From Nemertoderma westbladi (Eukaryota; Xenacoelomorpha; Nemertodermatida; Nemertodermatidae): a stretch of 64,000 nt of DNA. Below the pieces are notes generated by a model, which was not told the DNA's origin, ran no database searches, and was given only the letters and a program-made list of their open reading frames with translations. The stretch lies in assembly GCA_032718475.1 (NCBI GenBank), contig JAUCBJ010007108.1:1-64000 (forward strand), written 5' to 3'. Position 1 is the stretch's first letter; the number at the start of each line of letters is the position of its first letter. Position numbers and translations under genes: made by a program. This document shows positions 53,860-64,000 of this stretch, one piece after another.

Positions 53860-54395
53860 AACAGAGTGACTTTTACATAGCAACCGGGTAAAATTGGTCA
53901 TTTCTGTTATTGAAACTCACCATATACAAAAATTACGATTATATAACTGGTTTAGTTTATAATATAAGTCTGTAGACGTTTCCATAGCAACAAGGAGACC
54001 TTTACCTAGCAACCGCTCTATATTTAATGGAATTATGATTGAAACTTGGGATAATCAACCTGACTAGCAATAGAAGATGGTTAGTGATGACATAGGCGCT
54101 GATACACGTTTCCTTAGTAACCGGGGACCTTTCCCTAGCAACCGCTGTATATTTAATGAAATTATGATTGAAACTTGGGATAATCAACCTGTCTAGCAAT
54201 ATAAGATTGTTAGTAATAACATTGGCGCTGATACACGTGTCCATAGCAACAAGGTGACCTTTCCCTAGGAACTGCCTGAAATTTAGTGTAATTAATATTG
54301 GAACTGGAGATAAACAGCATTTATAGCAATATAAGATGGTTAGTAGTTATATTGGAGCTGTGATGCACGTTTCCATAGAAACAAAAGGTGAATCA
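53860..54395. repeat. Subterminal ~135-bp tandem repeats (left)
   Basis: Four degenerate units share tttccctagcaac, gaaacttgggataatcaacctg, tagcaat-aagatggttagt and ggcgctgatacacgt. The same units appear inverted at 59700-60400 near the other end. They are likely transposase-binding sites (inference). Confidence 0.7.
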
Positions 54396-54402
54396 TATGT
54401 GA

Positions 54403-54720
54403 TCAATAACAAGAGCAAGTGCATGTGCATAATTCTGTGCATTTAAACCCAGCCTTCCCACACTTGCAGTTTGTGCAATTGCGCTTTTTGGATGCGCATT
54501 TAATGAGTTCGTGGCACATCGTTGCAGCATCTGGCAGTGAGCTCCAGACGGGATTCCATTGAGTATTAAATACCCAACCGAAATCTGCTGGTGAAGGGAG
54601 TATCGGTTTGTCCTGTGTGCAGACTGCCCAAACGCTGGCTTGATATGTAGCCCGCATCACATGTTGGTAAAGGGCGTGTTGAGTTGGTGGCAAGCGATCA
54701 ATCACGCAGTTGCGTTTGGT
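54403..54720 (-). pseudogene. Cys-rich C-terminal part of the transposon protein
   Basis: A 100-codon frame with DRLPPTQHALYQHVMRATYQASVW followed by a Cys-rich tail, C..K.RNCTNCKCGKAGFKCTELCTC. It is a one-base shift away from the end of the 446-codon ORF and almost abuts it, so the two were one protein. The tail resembles tesmin/CXC-like zinc clusters in its C-X-C spacing. Known long proteins of invertebrate genomes with the preceding nuclease-like core also end in such a tail. Confidence 0.7.
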
Positions 54721-56639
54721 GAATAGATCCCATCCCGTCTTGTATTATTTATACTCGTTCTGTTTGATTTTTTGTCATGCATACGTATAATAAATTTTTC
54801 CAACGCTTTGAATTCTACACTTTCGATTCCATATGGGAAGGGATTAAATGGCTGATCGTATACTGCCTTGAAAGTTGATGTGATTTCTGGCATGGCCAAC
54901 CAAGTTTTCCAAGCAGTTATTTTGCCAATATTTCTGAAGTGGGACACGGTGTCACAGCCACTAAGGACATGGAACATCAATAAACCCTTTGATTTGTCCT
55001 CACCTAACTTTTGGGATATATTATTCACATTAAAATATTTAAAATGTTTTCCAGAACCGAATGCTAACCATATGTTCAGACTGGGATGATTGGATATTAA
55101 ATAGAAGTGAACTCCGATCAGTATTACTAAAACGTCTGTATCACCTGTGCGCACAATGATATTTGTAGCCCCCATTGACAATGCATGCTGTATGTGTATT
55201 ATAATGCGGGTGTCAGCTTCTTCGTGTGAGCAATTTCCCATAATGGTGCCTCGACTATCCTGACAGAGCACATCTTCTTCCAATGTTGAGTAAATATATT
55301 TCCCTTCTGGGTATTTTTCTAGAATAATTGATTTGGATAAGTAGTTGAACAACTCGTTTTTATTATTAGAGTTCCTTAAGAAATCCATCCAATTTGCTGG
55401 AATTTTGGTTTTATCCTTAATGTTAACTTGGTTTCCACTACCACGTAAGTTTCTGATACCCATTTTCAAGCTTTCATGGCAGTATCTGTCAAAAACAAAG
55501 TCAACCCTGTCAGAATTGTTCAATTCGTGCTTTATATGAGGTATTATTTTATTAGTTAAATAGTCTTGTATGGTGGAACATCCTATAGGTCGAAGGCAAT
55601 GAACTATGAAAGGTGCATCAAAGACTTTAGCATGGAAATACTCAGGGACATCAACACTATATGTTATATCAAAAACCTTTAATATGTCAGATTTAGTCCC
55701 ATAATTGATGTCACCATACTGTAAAAGAGAAGGTGGATAAGGGTGGTTCTCATGAGCAAAGAAGACAGACGGATCTCCTTTTCGGGTTTGATTTGCAATA
55801 AAGAGTTTTCCAAACAATGATGCGTCGGATCGAACCTCAGACATGCGTTTGTTCTTTACATTAGAGAGTCTAGGCGATTTAAAAGTTGGAAACGAGTTGG
55901 ATTTAATGACATCTTTGAACGGCCTTACATTATTAACTAAAACATCAGTTACAAAATTAGTATATTGTTTCTTGCCACATGCTTCAATTTTACTTATGGT
56001 ATTAACTACAGAGTCAGCAGCATATGCTTGACTTGGTATCAATATGAGTTTGTCAGATTTTGAAATAAATGGGTTACCGTGTTCCTTAATGGTAATTACC
56101 AGATTATTGACATCATTTTGAAATGACTTTTGGAAAGCTATCGTTTCTTCATGGTGTTTTTTATCTGTGAGTTACAGATTTGTTCTTGACTCTATTGTTG
56201 TCTCGAATTTGCCAATCAATCTAGCAAATTCTGGTCCGGCTAAGAGCCACCTTCGAAATCCTGCTTCATTCTCAGTAAGATCAATCACACCACCACCACC
56301 ACCACCACCACTACCTTTAACTTTTTCATTTTCCTGTTCATGAGCTTGGTCGAAGGGAATAGCTGAGAAACGTCGACTTGACTTCGATGCAACCCAATTT
56401 CCTTTATTAAACACTTCGAATATGGTTTGTGGGAGAGACTTCATATCTAACAGAAATACACTTACCCATTGACTGTAGTGGTAATGGTCTAAACTAAAAA
56501 AGTAAACAACTAGAGTCTCTAAACAACTTATGAATAGTTGGAAATTTTTCTCTCTGTGAGCTCGAATAAATACTAGAAATAGCCTCTGAATTCTCAAAAT
56601 GAAGTCGTAGAACTGAAAGGTTGGATGCTCTGTTGCCAT
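54702..56639 (-). pseudogene. Transposon protein with FEN/PIN-nuclease-like signatures
   Basis: Two ORFs in one frame (155 codons from 56639; 446 from 56042) separated by one TAA at 56172-56174 with 43 open codons between. The C-terminal half holds EEADTRIIIHI (~residue 277 of the 446), VRTGDTDVLVIL (~304) and LSGCDTVSHF (~362). The order and spacing of these acidic motifs recall FEN1/XPG-type nucleases (E-A-E/D, D-x-D, G-C-D), so I infer a metal-dependent nuclease fold. That is my reading, not an established assignment. A His-rich run of repeated codons is read in another frame at 56288-56310. With a single stop and nearby frameshifts the gene is inactive here. Confidence 0.65.
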
Positions 56640-56856
56640 TAAGTCTCTCCAGTCTGAAAATGAATAACTATCAATGTGATTTGTATTACCATAGCTGGGT
56701 TGTCCGAAACATTGTAAGCATGGATACTATTGAGGGATTGGAAACATGGCCTCTGTTCATGGATGCATGATGTGCAGCCCATGAAACTGCTTGCTCTTTT
56801 GAGGTAATTTCACTTTCTAGAAGATTCTTAACCTCATGTATCCAAGTTTAATTGTC

Positions 56857-58354
56857 TTATATTGCATTTGTTAACAGATCGGGTGGAAAAATATGATTTG
56901 TTAGCATGTTTCTACATCTATTTACAGAAGTATTCAAATTCAATGCAGGGAGAACTGTAAATGAAGTGGGAAGTTCTGGTTTTGTGGTTCTAGTTATACG
57001 TACTTCATCAACATGACGTGCCGCTCCTGCATTATTTTCATTTGGAAATTGAGTGATGGAGAGGCCAGTTCCATGAAATGATGACTTTGCTGTGGTTGAT
57101 GATAGATTCACATCAATATTGTCAAATGCTCCAGTTGTAAATAATCCATTACGTAAATTGATAGGGCAAACAATATCATCAATTTGTGCTCGTTCAGCAA
57201 CAGTACATGCAATAGAGTTTTCTATTTGCAATATTCGATCATATGATGAACATATCCCAAGTGAATGCATTTGGTCTATCAATACTTTGAGCCGGGTGGT
57301 GCTATGAATTTTTAATCCAATATATTGGGGTAATGCTGGTTCCCTCTTTGTACAATGCCGAACATGGAGACCTCCAACTGACTGTGTCCTAGATTGTTTA
57401 TAATTATAAGTGATTAACTGAGAAATTGTGAGTCCTTCCTGTAAAATCTCAGCATCAGTATTAATACCAGAACCATACAAGAGCATTGATATTAGAAGTT
57501 GGAGATAACGAGGAGATCCATCTATTTGGCATGAATCGGAAAAGGTGTCAGAAAATGATGGAACTTCATGTTGCAATAAATGATATCGACATAGATTTGC
57601 AGCTTTTGACAATATGGATAGATCAGCATCAACATCACGTACTGAAAATGCCGCCATGGTCATTTCTTTCATCGATTCTGGAAACACCAAAATTACATTT
57701 TTCCTATCAGAAACAACCTGAACATTATATTGTTTGAAATGTTGAATAATGTCATCCTTTAGGTGAGTTTTATTCACTGAGACATAGTATCATTTGACAA
57801 TAACATTTGCGTAACATTTGTAACACGTAACATTTGAAAATCATTCATATCATTTGCCATGTTTGTCAAATTTTGCTGTGCATTTAGCGTGGAATAGTCA
57901 TGTAAGTCGCCAGAGTCACCTTCACAAAAGATACAAGCTTTATTATTATGTAACTGGGTTCTTTTCTGCCGCTTAACATCATCATATATATTATTATCGT
58001 TTGAACTCGCTATACTTTGTGAAGGACGCTGCAATGCTTTCGTTTGTTTAATTTACGTTCCAGTTTGTTATTGCAAAAAACCAACCGACAAGAATGGTGC
58101 CACTTGGCAACATTTCTCAGCAGATAAAATGCCTTGGTTTCTGCACTGAAACTTAATTCGATTGGTAACATTCCAATGTCTCTAAATTGATTGACATTGT
58201 CAAGAAAACGCTCATATATTCCGATGATTTCTTCAGAAGCTGGTGTATTGCACGGGTTATTAAGTTTTTCCGCGGAAGTTTTCTGACATATAATACATTT
58301 ACTAAAGTCTAGAAGGGTCTCCATTGATTTACAAATTCGAGGTTTTAGGTTCAA
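56857..58354 (-). pseudogene. N-terminal part of the transposon protein, frameshifted
   Basis: Three consecutive frames overlap by a few bases (58354-58010, 58034-57774, 57777-56857), each shifted relative to the last, so one reading frame has suffered at least two indels. The first has a zinc-finger-like CIICQK ... WHHSCRLVF motif; the second CIFCEGDSGDLH; the third a ~300-residue globular region (ASLAN-like core absent) ending near 56857. Together with 54403-56639 this gives a protein of over 1100 residues. Confidence 0.65.
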
Positions 58355-59756
58355 CTACTAGTAAACTATTCTCACCAAATTTATAGTATCATGTTTGTAG
58401 GTAAATGGTAATGAATGTTAAGAATGTTAATGTTAAGAATGTTAATGTTAAGAATGTTAATGTTAAGAATGTCACATTGGTAGTAGTGTAGCGCGTTTCA
58501 ATATTATTCTGCTATTTTTAAAAGCTGTTTTAAAGCTAATACCTTTTGGAGGTATTACGTGGCCTTTTTTGAAATTATAAAAAATTTTATTTTATTTTAT
58601 AGATTATTATAATAATGCTTTAATAATTATAATATGCTTTTTTGGTATTGGTGAAAAAAGAATTTCTAGAACATTTAGTAGATATCAATATTGATGATAT
58701 TATAACAGTTTATAGTGTAATTAAACATCATTTGAGATTATTTGAACATCGTGTGGCGGTACAGTTTTATGAGTCTAAATTCAGCAAAGTGTCGCTGGAA
58801 AGAATAATAAAATAAAACCCATAAAAAATATAGGGTTGTTTACCAACCAACCACACCTATAAATAACGTAACATTAAAAAAATCCGTTTGAAAGATTTTA
58901 AATACTTACTATTACTAGCTACTGTAGTAAAAAATCCACTACCTTCATAAAAACGCAAGCTAATTAATAATGTTAACAAAAATTTTTTTTTTATTTTCAA
59001 AAAATGCTAGCTAGTAAAAAAAACGCAGCTGCTATTAAAAAAAATATCTACTTAAGGTCCTAGAACATTCACCATTACCAAAAAAAACATTGAAAAACAC
59101 AAAAAAATTAATGGTTAAAAAAATTGACAGAGACTGTCGACAGGGCGAAGTAGTGCCAATAAATAATAAACCAAAACAAAAGTTACATAATGTGAATTTC
59201 GAGGGAATAAGCAATAACCAGCTCACTAGTACCAGGATGTACTATTCTGTATCATAATTATAATTCTAGAATCGCAAAATGACTGTGACTATTATATTAC
59301 ACTCTGATTATTGACCATTTTCCTACACGAATAAAATACAACAGCAGCTACCGGTAGTATTGGTATTATATTTATCTGTGTTTGTTTTCATTATATGCGA
59401 AACATTCTAGAACGATTTAAGTTATTGCCAAGGATATCTTGTTCCTCTGGCCTCCTTTCTGTGCATGACGATGTTCTAAAACCGTATTACATCTGGGCCT
59501 GGCAGGTGAAATAGTAAAAAAATTTTTGAAGTTGGAAGTACAGTAGTTCTTACAGATTTTTTAGAGAGATATATCCATATTGTATTATAATATTATTATT
59601 ATTATGGGGTCAGCTCCCCGCGTGGCTACATTTTTGGATTTTTAACTGTACTTTTACACTGTAGTTTTATAAACACACATTATTCCCATAAAGTTAAATA
59701 TTTTTATGGAAACGTGTATCAATCAGCTCTAATATAACTACAAATAATCTTATATT
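58355..59756. other. Non-coding 5' region of the 6.8-kb transposon
   Basis: AT-rich. It contains a 15-bp tandem repeat (aagaatgttaatgtt, about 58417-58470) and no convincing ORF. The subterminal repeat unit starts at about 59706 and is interrupted by the MITE. Confidence 0.5.
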
Positions 59757-60020
59757 CGCCCATGCCGCACGTTAAGAATACCAGGATTTCACTTTTCGGT
59801 CGACTTTTTATTGGAATTTTATATATGACTATTTTTTATTTTTTTAAATTTATCTTTTTTAAGTGTTTTATAGCGCTTATTTATGTCTTATAACCTGTAC
59901 ATATACTAATTCGTTTATTGTTTTGGTTTGATTCAGCCCTTCTGTAACTTGTGGTTTTGGTGAAAACCTGGTATACTTCACAAGGGAGTAACTGCAAAGT
60001 GAAATATAACAGCAGAAAGT
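59757..60020. mobile_element. Second copy of MITE family A, nested
   Basis: Matches 865-1110 closely (agaataccaggatttcactt, gtcgactttttattggaattttatatatga, actaattcgtttattgttttgg, cagcccttctgtaac). The left end is altered and the expected right TIR is missing. It interrupts a subterminal repeat of the 6.8-kb transposon, between cttatat and tgctatacaggttg, so it is younger than that element's insertion or spread with it. Confidence 0.75.
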
Positions 60021-60059
60021 ATTGCTATATATTATATATATGCTATTTATATGCATATA

Positions 60060-60400
60060 TTGCTATACAGGTTGGTTATCCCAACATGATCCCAAGATTC
60101 AATCAGAATTGCAGGCAGTTGCTAGGGAAAGGTCACCTTGTTGCTAAGGAAACGTGTATCAGCGCCGATGTCACTAATAACCATCTTCTATTGCTAGACA
60201 TGTTGTTTATCCCAAGTTTCAATCAAAATTTCAATAAATATACAGCGGTTGCTAGGGAAAGGTCACCCTGTTGCCAAGGAAAAGTGTATCAGCGCAAATG
60301 TCACTATTAACCATCTTCTATTTCTAGACAGGTTGTTTATCCCAAGTTTCAATCATAATTACATTACATATACAACAGTTGCTATGAAAAAGTCACCCTG
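60060..60400. repeat. Subterminal tandem repeats (right)
   Basis: Inverted counterparts of the units at 53860-54395 (ttgctagggaaaggtcacc, gtgtatcagcgc, aaccatcttctat, gttgtttatcccaagtttcaatca), about 2.5 copies. Confidence 0.7.
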
Positions 60401-60539
60401 TTGCTAGGGAAGTAGTCAATTTTTTTGGTACACAGGCTCAGATTAATCTACACATTTTTTTACATATATAGTCACATTTTCATGCTTTTGTCCGGCAATT
60501 AACGATTTTGCTATATTTCAGCCTTAAGCGACCCCACTA

Positions 60540-61060
60540 GTAGGGTTATGTGAACTTTAAATGCTCATGACCTTTGAAGTAAAAGGTTAAGAATGACATT
60601 ATCTCTAAGTAATCCTCTAAGTTACTAGTAACTTAATTTACTAAAATGCACAAATTTTGGAAAAATGTTGAAAATTAATTTTTTGATGATTATGATGTTA
60701 AATTTAACGGAGATTTCAAATCAGAAAATGGCTTAGCAGTAGCTCTTTTAGTTTTCGAGTTATGACACTTTTAATATACTGTGAACAATAATTTTGGTGC
60801 CAATTGTTTAACTGCAATTTTCCCGGAATCTTTTTTCCAGATTTTAGCAAATTCAAATCCCTACTAGGCCCCCTACTAGGCCCCCTACATCAACAATTAT
60901 GTGAAAATTATCTGAAATGATCACTGAATTAATCTAAGACATTATCGTAGAGGATTATTGACTATTATTTACTAGGTACTTAAATTAAATTAATTTTTAC
61001 TAAGATAATAATTTCATGGTAATTTAATCATTTAATCATTTGTATAATGGCCCGTATGCA
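60540..61060. other. Spacer between the transposon and the LINE RT part
   Basis: AT-rich and without ORF. It includes a tandem 'ctaggcccccta' at about 60870-60890 and 'atttaatcatttaatcattt' near 61022. Part of it must belong to whatever split the LINE. Confidence 0.4.
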
Positions 61061-61095
61061 TAAATCAGTGTGGAAATCAATCTCAGTGAACCTCA

Positions 61096-62264
61096 GTGTG
61101 GAAATCAATCAATTTGCTTATACGAAGAACTGTTCAACCATCTGTACCGTCACTTATATCAGATAACTCGCGCATATACTCCAATGAAAAAGAAATTGCC
61201 AATGCATTCAATAATTATTATTTGCACATAGGGAAAAATCTTGACTCGAAAATTCCGGCTAGTGCCGAATCACCAATTGACTATTTAACACCATTACCAA
61301 ATATTAAAAAGCTGCTCCAATTTAATCTAATCACACCTGGGAATGTTATAGATATATGCAAAAGTCTAAGTTCTAAAACAAGTGCTGGGCATGACAATCT
61401 ACCTGCTTCCATAGTTAAACCCACTGTTGCTGCAATCGCCAACCCAATGGCACACATTATCAACCCATCACTAATTACTGATATTGTCCCCAACAGCATG
61501 AAAGTAGCAAAAGTAATCCCAGTATACAAGGGAATCGTTCCCTAGTTCAAAACTACAGGCCAATAAGTATTTTTAAATATTTTTAAATAAATTAAAAATT
61601 TAAATAAATATTTTTCTAAAATTATAGAAAAAATAGTGTATCAGCAGCTTATTGATCATTTCAATAACCAGATGCTGCTATCCTCATCACAATATGGTTT
61701 TAGACGTAAACGATCAAAACAGTTGGCATTACTGGGTGTGGTTGAAAATATCACTAATGCAACGGATAATTCTCAATTGGGGTATCAGTCGATTTGTCAA
61801 AAGCTTTTGACACAGTCAACCACGAAATTTGATAAAAAACTACATCACTATGGGGTCAATGGCACTGCGCTAGCGTGGCTTAAAAATTATTTAGAAAATC
61901 GCACCCAATATGTCCAAAAGGATCTGGTAAATCTGTGATCTGGCTACAATCTCGGTGGGAGTTCCTCAAGGTTATATTTTGGGTCCTTTGCTGTTTATAA
62001 TAAAAATGTAATGATAGAGTCAATGTTTCTAATATTCTGCACTTTATTTTGCTTGCTGATGACACAAATATCCTAATATCAAGTAAAGATTTAGCTCACA
62101 TAATAGACATAACGAATATTGAATTGGCTAAACTGTCCAGCTGGTTTCAGGTAAATAGGCTCTCACTAAATGTTAAAAAAACTAACTACATAATATTATT
62201 TTCAACACCAAATACACTATCTAAAACAAGTAGTATTGCGACCATAGCCTACTATGCGGCCTAA
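61096..62264 (+). pseudogene. LINE reverse transcriptase (CR1/Jockey-like), decayed
   Basis: Continues the LINE of 53022-53532: WKSINLLIRR, EIANAFNNYYLHIGKNL, KTSAGHDNLPASIVKP, NSMKVAKVIPVYKG, then after frameshifts NYRPIS, QYGFR, the RT box A (VDLSKAFDTVNH at about 61785-61830, in a shifted frame), VPQGYILGPLLFI and the catalytic LLADDTNI (~62050). It ends abruptly at about 62264. It would have primed reverse transcription at a chromosomal nick. At least four frame disruptions make it dead. Confidence 0.88.
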
Positions 62265-62309
62265 CATGTTGTCGATTTGGCCTTAAAAAAAGGGGCCAGT
62301 TTTTTTTTA

Positions 62310-62720
62310 ACATTAAACAATTCATTGGAACAACGATATTGATGTCAATTATCCGTTTGCCAAGTACGAGAGCCTACTGGTCTAAGAATCTTCGCATTTC
62401 GCTAATTGCCGATATACTGAACTGAATGTTAATCGATGGGAGGATACACAACCTTCACTTTAACGATAGCTCACAAATTGACAAAGATAACATAGACCGA
62501 CTTTTCAAATTCCGCCTAATTCTAGAATCAGTTCAGAAAACGTTTCTTGCGCTTCCTAAGGAATCTGAATTATCCCGTGACGAACAAGTAATACCATTCA
62601 AGGGCCGAAGTACTTTGAAGAAGTACAATCCGAAGAATCCACATAAATGGGGATATGTAATGTATGTTCTTTGTGGGAGTTCCGGAATGGCTATGTATTA
62701 GAGTTTAGTACAGGACAAGT
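62310..62720 (+). pseudogene. piggyBac-type transposase fragment
   Basis: The translation contains RLPSTRAYWSKN, then after an in-frame TGA at about 62423 IHNLHFND, SELSRDEQVIPFKGRSTLKKYNPKNPHKWGYVMYVLCGSSG. The DE..IPFKGRS..K-Y-P.KP-KWG block is diagnostic for piggyBac (PGBD/DDE_Tnp_1_7), including one catalytic Asp. Both ends of the gene are missing. No TTAA-flanked TIRs were identified. Confidence 0.85.
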
Positions 62721-63622
62721 TACGATGGCTACAGATGAGCCAAACATAGGGGCCAGCTCCAGTTACTATGGCTCCTGGTGAGCCAAACATAGGGGCCAGC
62801 TCCAGTTACTATGGCTCCTGAAGAGCCAAACATAGGGGCCAGCTCCAAAACAATGGCTCCATATGAGCCAAACATAGGGGCCAGCTCCAGGTACTATGGC
62901 TTCTGATGAGCCAAACATAGGGGCTAGCTCCAGTTACTATGGCTCCTGATGAGCCAAACATAGGGGCCAGCTCCAGTTACTATGGCTCCTGATGAGCCAA
63001 ACATAGGGGCCAGCTCCAGTTACGATGGCTACAGATGAGCTAAACATAGGGGCCAGCTCCAGTTACTATGGCTCCTGATGAGCCAAACATAGGGGCCAGC
63101 TCCAGTTACTATGGCTCCTGATGAGCCAAACATAGGGGCCAGCTCCAGTTACTATGGCTCCTGATGAGCCAAACATAGGGGCCAGCTCCAGTTACTATGG
63201 CTCCTGATGAGCCAAACATAGGGGCCAGCTCCAGTTACTATGGCTCCTGATGAGCCAAACATAGGGGCCAGCTCCAGTTACTATGGCTCCTGATGAGCCA
63301 AACATAGGGGCCAGCTCCAGTTACTATGGCTCCTGATGAGCCAAACATAGGGGCCAGCTCCAGTTACTATGGCTCCTGATGAGCCAAACATAGGGGCCAG
63401 CTCCAGTTACTATGGCTCCTGATGAGCCAAACATAGGGGCCAGCTCCAGTTACTATGGCTCCTGATGAGCCAAACATAGGGGCCAGCTCCAGTTACTATG
63501 GCTCCTGATGAGCCAAACATAGGGGCCAGCTCCAGTTACTATGGCTCCTGATGAGCCAAACATAGGGGCCAGCTCCAGTTACTATGGCTCCTGATGAGCC
63601 AAACATAGGGGCCAGCTCCAAT
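62713..63622. repeat. 43-bp minisatellite, about 21 copies
   Basis: The unit (ccagctccagttactatggc+tcctgatgagccaaacatagggg) is nearly invariant from 63060 onward. Early units are more variable (tacgatggctacaga, aaaacaatgg, ggtactatggctt). Homogenisation toward the right end suggests growth by duplication there. Confidence 0.95.
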
Positions 63623-64000
63623 ATTATAATTCGATTATGCAGATCCGTTCCACGTCACATGAATCATGGAGTATACTTTGATAATTATTTTACTTCCATC
63701 GATTTACAAGTTTCACTGAGTTATTCGGAGAACTAGCATTGGGTACAGCGCGATCTAACAGACTGAGGGGCTGAGGGGGTGAGGGGCTGCATGATGAGAG
63801 AGGACAATGAGATGAAGAAGAGAGGATCTTATGATGAACGGGTTTGTACCGTTGATGGGCAGGAACTTAGTTGTGTCAAGTGGCATTCTATCTTTTCTCC
63901 ATCTTCGTTGGAAGCCAACCCGTTGGAACTGTGAAACGTTAAAGTCCTAACGAGTAAATTAGACGTAGATTGTCCCGCAGTAATCAAAGTTTACAATCGA
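63623..64000. other. Window end, no gene recognised
   Basis: Moderately AT-rich sequence with a short 'gaggggctgag' repeat near 63765. No ORF or repeat that I can name. Confidence 0.4.

Larger units (their letters stand above)
53733..60539 (-). mobile_element. 6.8-kb TIR DNA transposon, superfamily not assigned
   Basis: The left end TAGTGGGGTCGCTTAAGG (53733) and the right end (60539) are inverted copies, and similarity extends about 130 bp inward (aacgatttt, gccggacaaaagcatgaaaatatg, tgtgtagattaatctgagcc, tgactacttccctagcaac). Both ends then carry ~135-bp degenerate tandem repeats in opposite orientation. Flanks give a possible 3-bp duplication (GTA). Internal genes are on the minus strand (54403-58354). 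A MITE copy is nested at 59757-60020. The gene content does not match the transposase families I can recognise. Confidence 0.85.

Overview
This is a eukaryotic nuclear window, from an animal. It has a full-length NIPBL/Nipped-B cohesin-loader gene and a spliced SCAMP-family membrane-protein gene with GT..AG introns. The rest is AT-rich intergenic DNA full of metazoan-type transposons (BEL/Pao, Merlin, piggyBac, a CR1/Jockey-like LINE, Ty3/gypsy debris), MITE-like elements and long minisatellites. A marine invertebrate is likely, but I cannot name the species. Nothing looks bacterial: no operons, no CRISPR array, and no rRNA or tRNA gene was seen.

Layout. 1-8 kb is repeat debris: an LTR fragment, a MITE with a candidate 7-bp target duplication, a decayed gypsy integrase, poly-C/G runs, foldback elements and a 1.1-kb palindrome. 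8.12-14.13 kb is an intronless NIPBL gene, followed by a ~58-copy 35-bp minisatellite. 16.4-22.4 kb is AT-rich, with further minisatellites and one coiled-coil ORF on the minus strand. 22.5-24.1 kb is a minisatellite built on GGATCCATCATGG. An 18.6-kb LTR retrotransposon (24148-42788, minus strand) is inserted into that array, and the array resumes at 42789.

42.9-47.2 kb holds MITE and hairpin elements. 47.3-50.5 kb holds exons of a SCAMP5-like gene whose third intron carries two large minisatellites; its last exons were not found. 51366-52761 is a Merlin transposon with 26-bp TIRs and a 9-bp target duplication. 53.0-62.3 kb is a LINE split by a 6.8-kb TIR transposon (53733-60539). That transposon's decayed gene has signatures resembling FEN/PIN nucleases and a Cys-rich tail. 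62.3-63.6 kb is a piggyBac fragment beside a 43-bp minisatellite.

The most unusual object is the LTR element. It has BEL/Pao protease, RT, RNase H and integrase. It also has an extra coiled-coil ORF upstream, and a ~1.4-kb-codon reading frame between integrase and the 3' LTR whose product I do not recognise; that frame carries retroviral-type zinc knuckles. The two LTRs are over 99% identical by eye, so the insertion is young. Even so, the coding frames contain two TGA stops and one frameshift, and nearly all LTR substitutions are CpG transitions.
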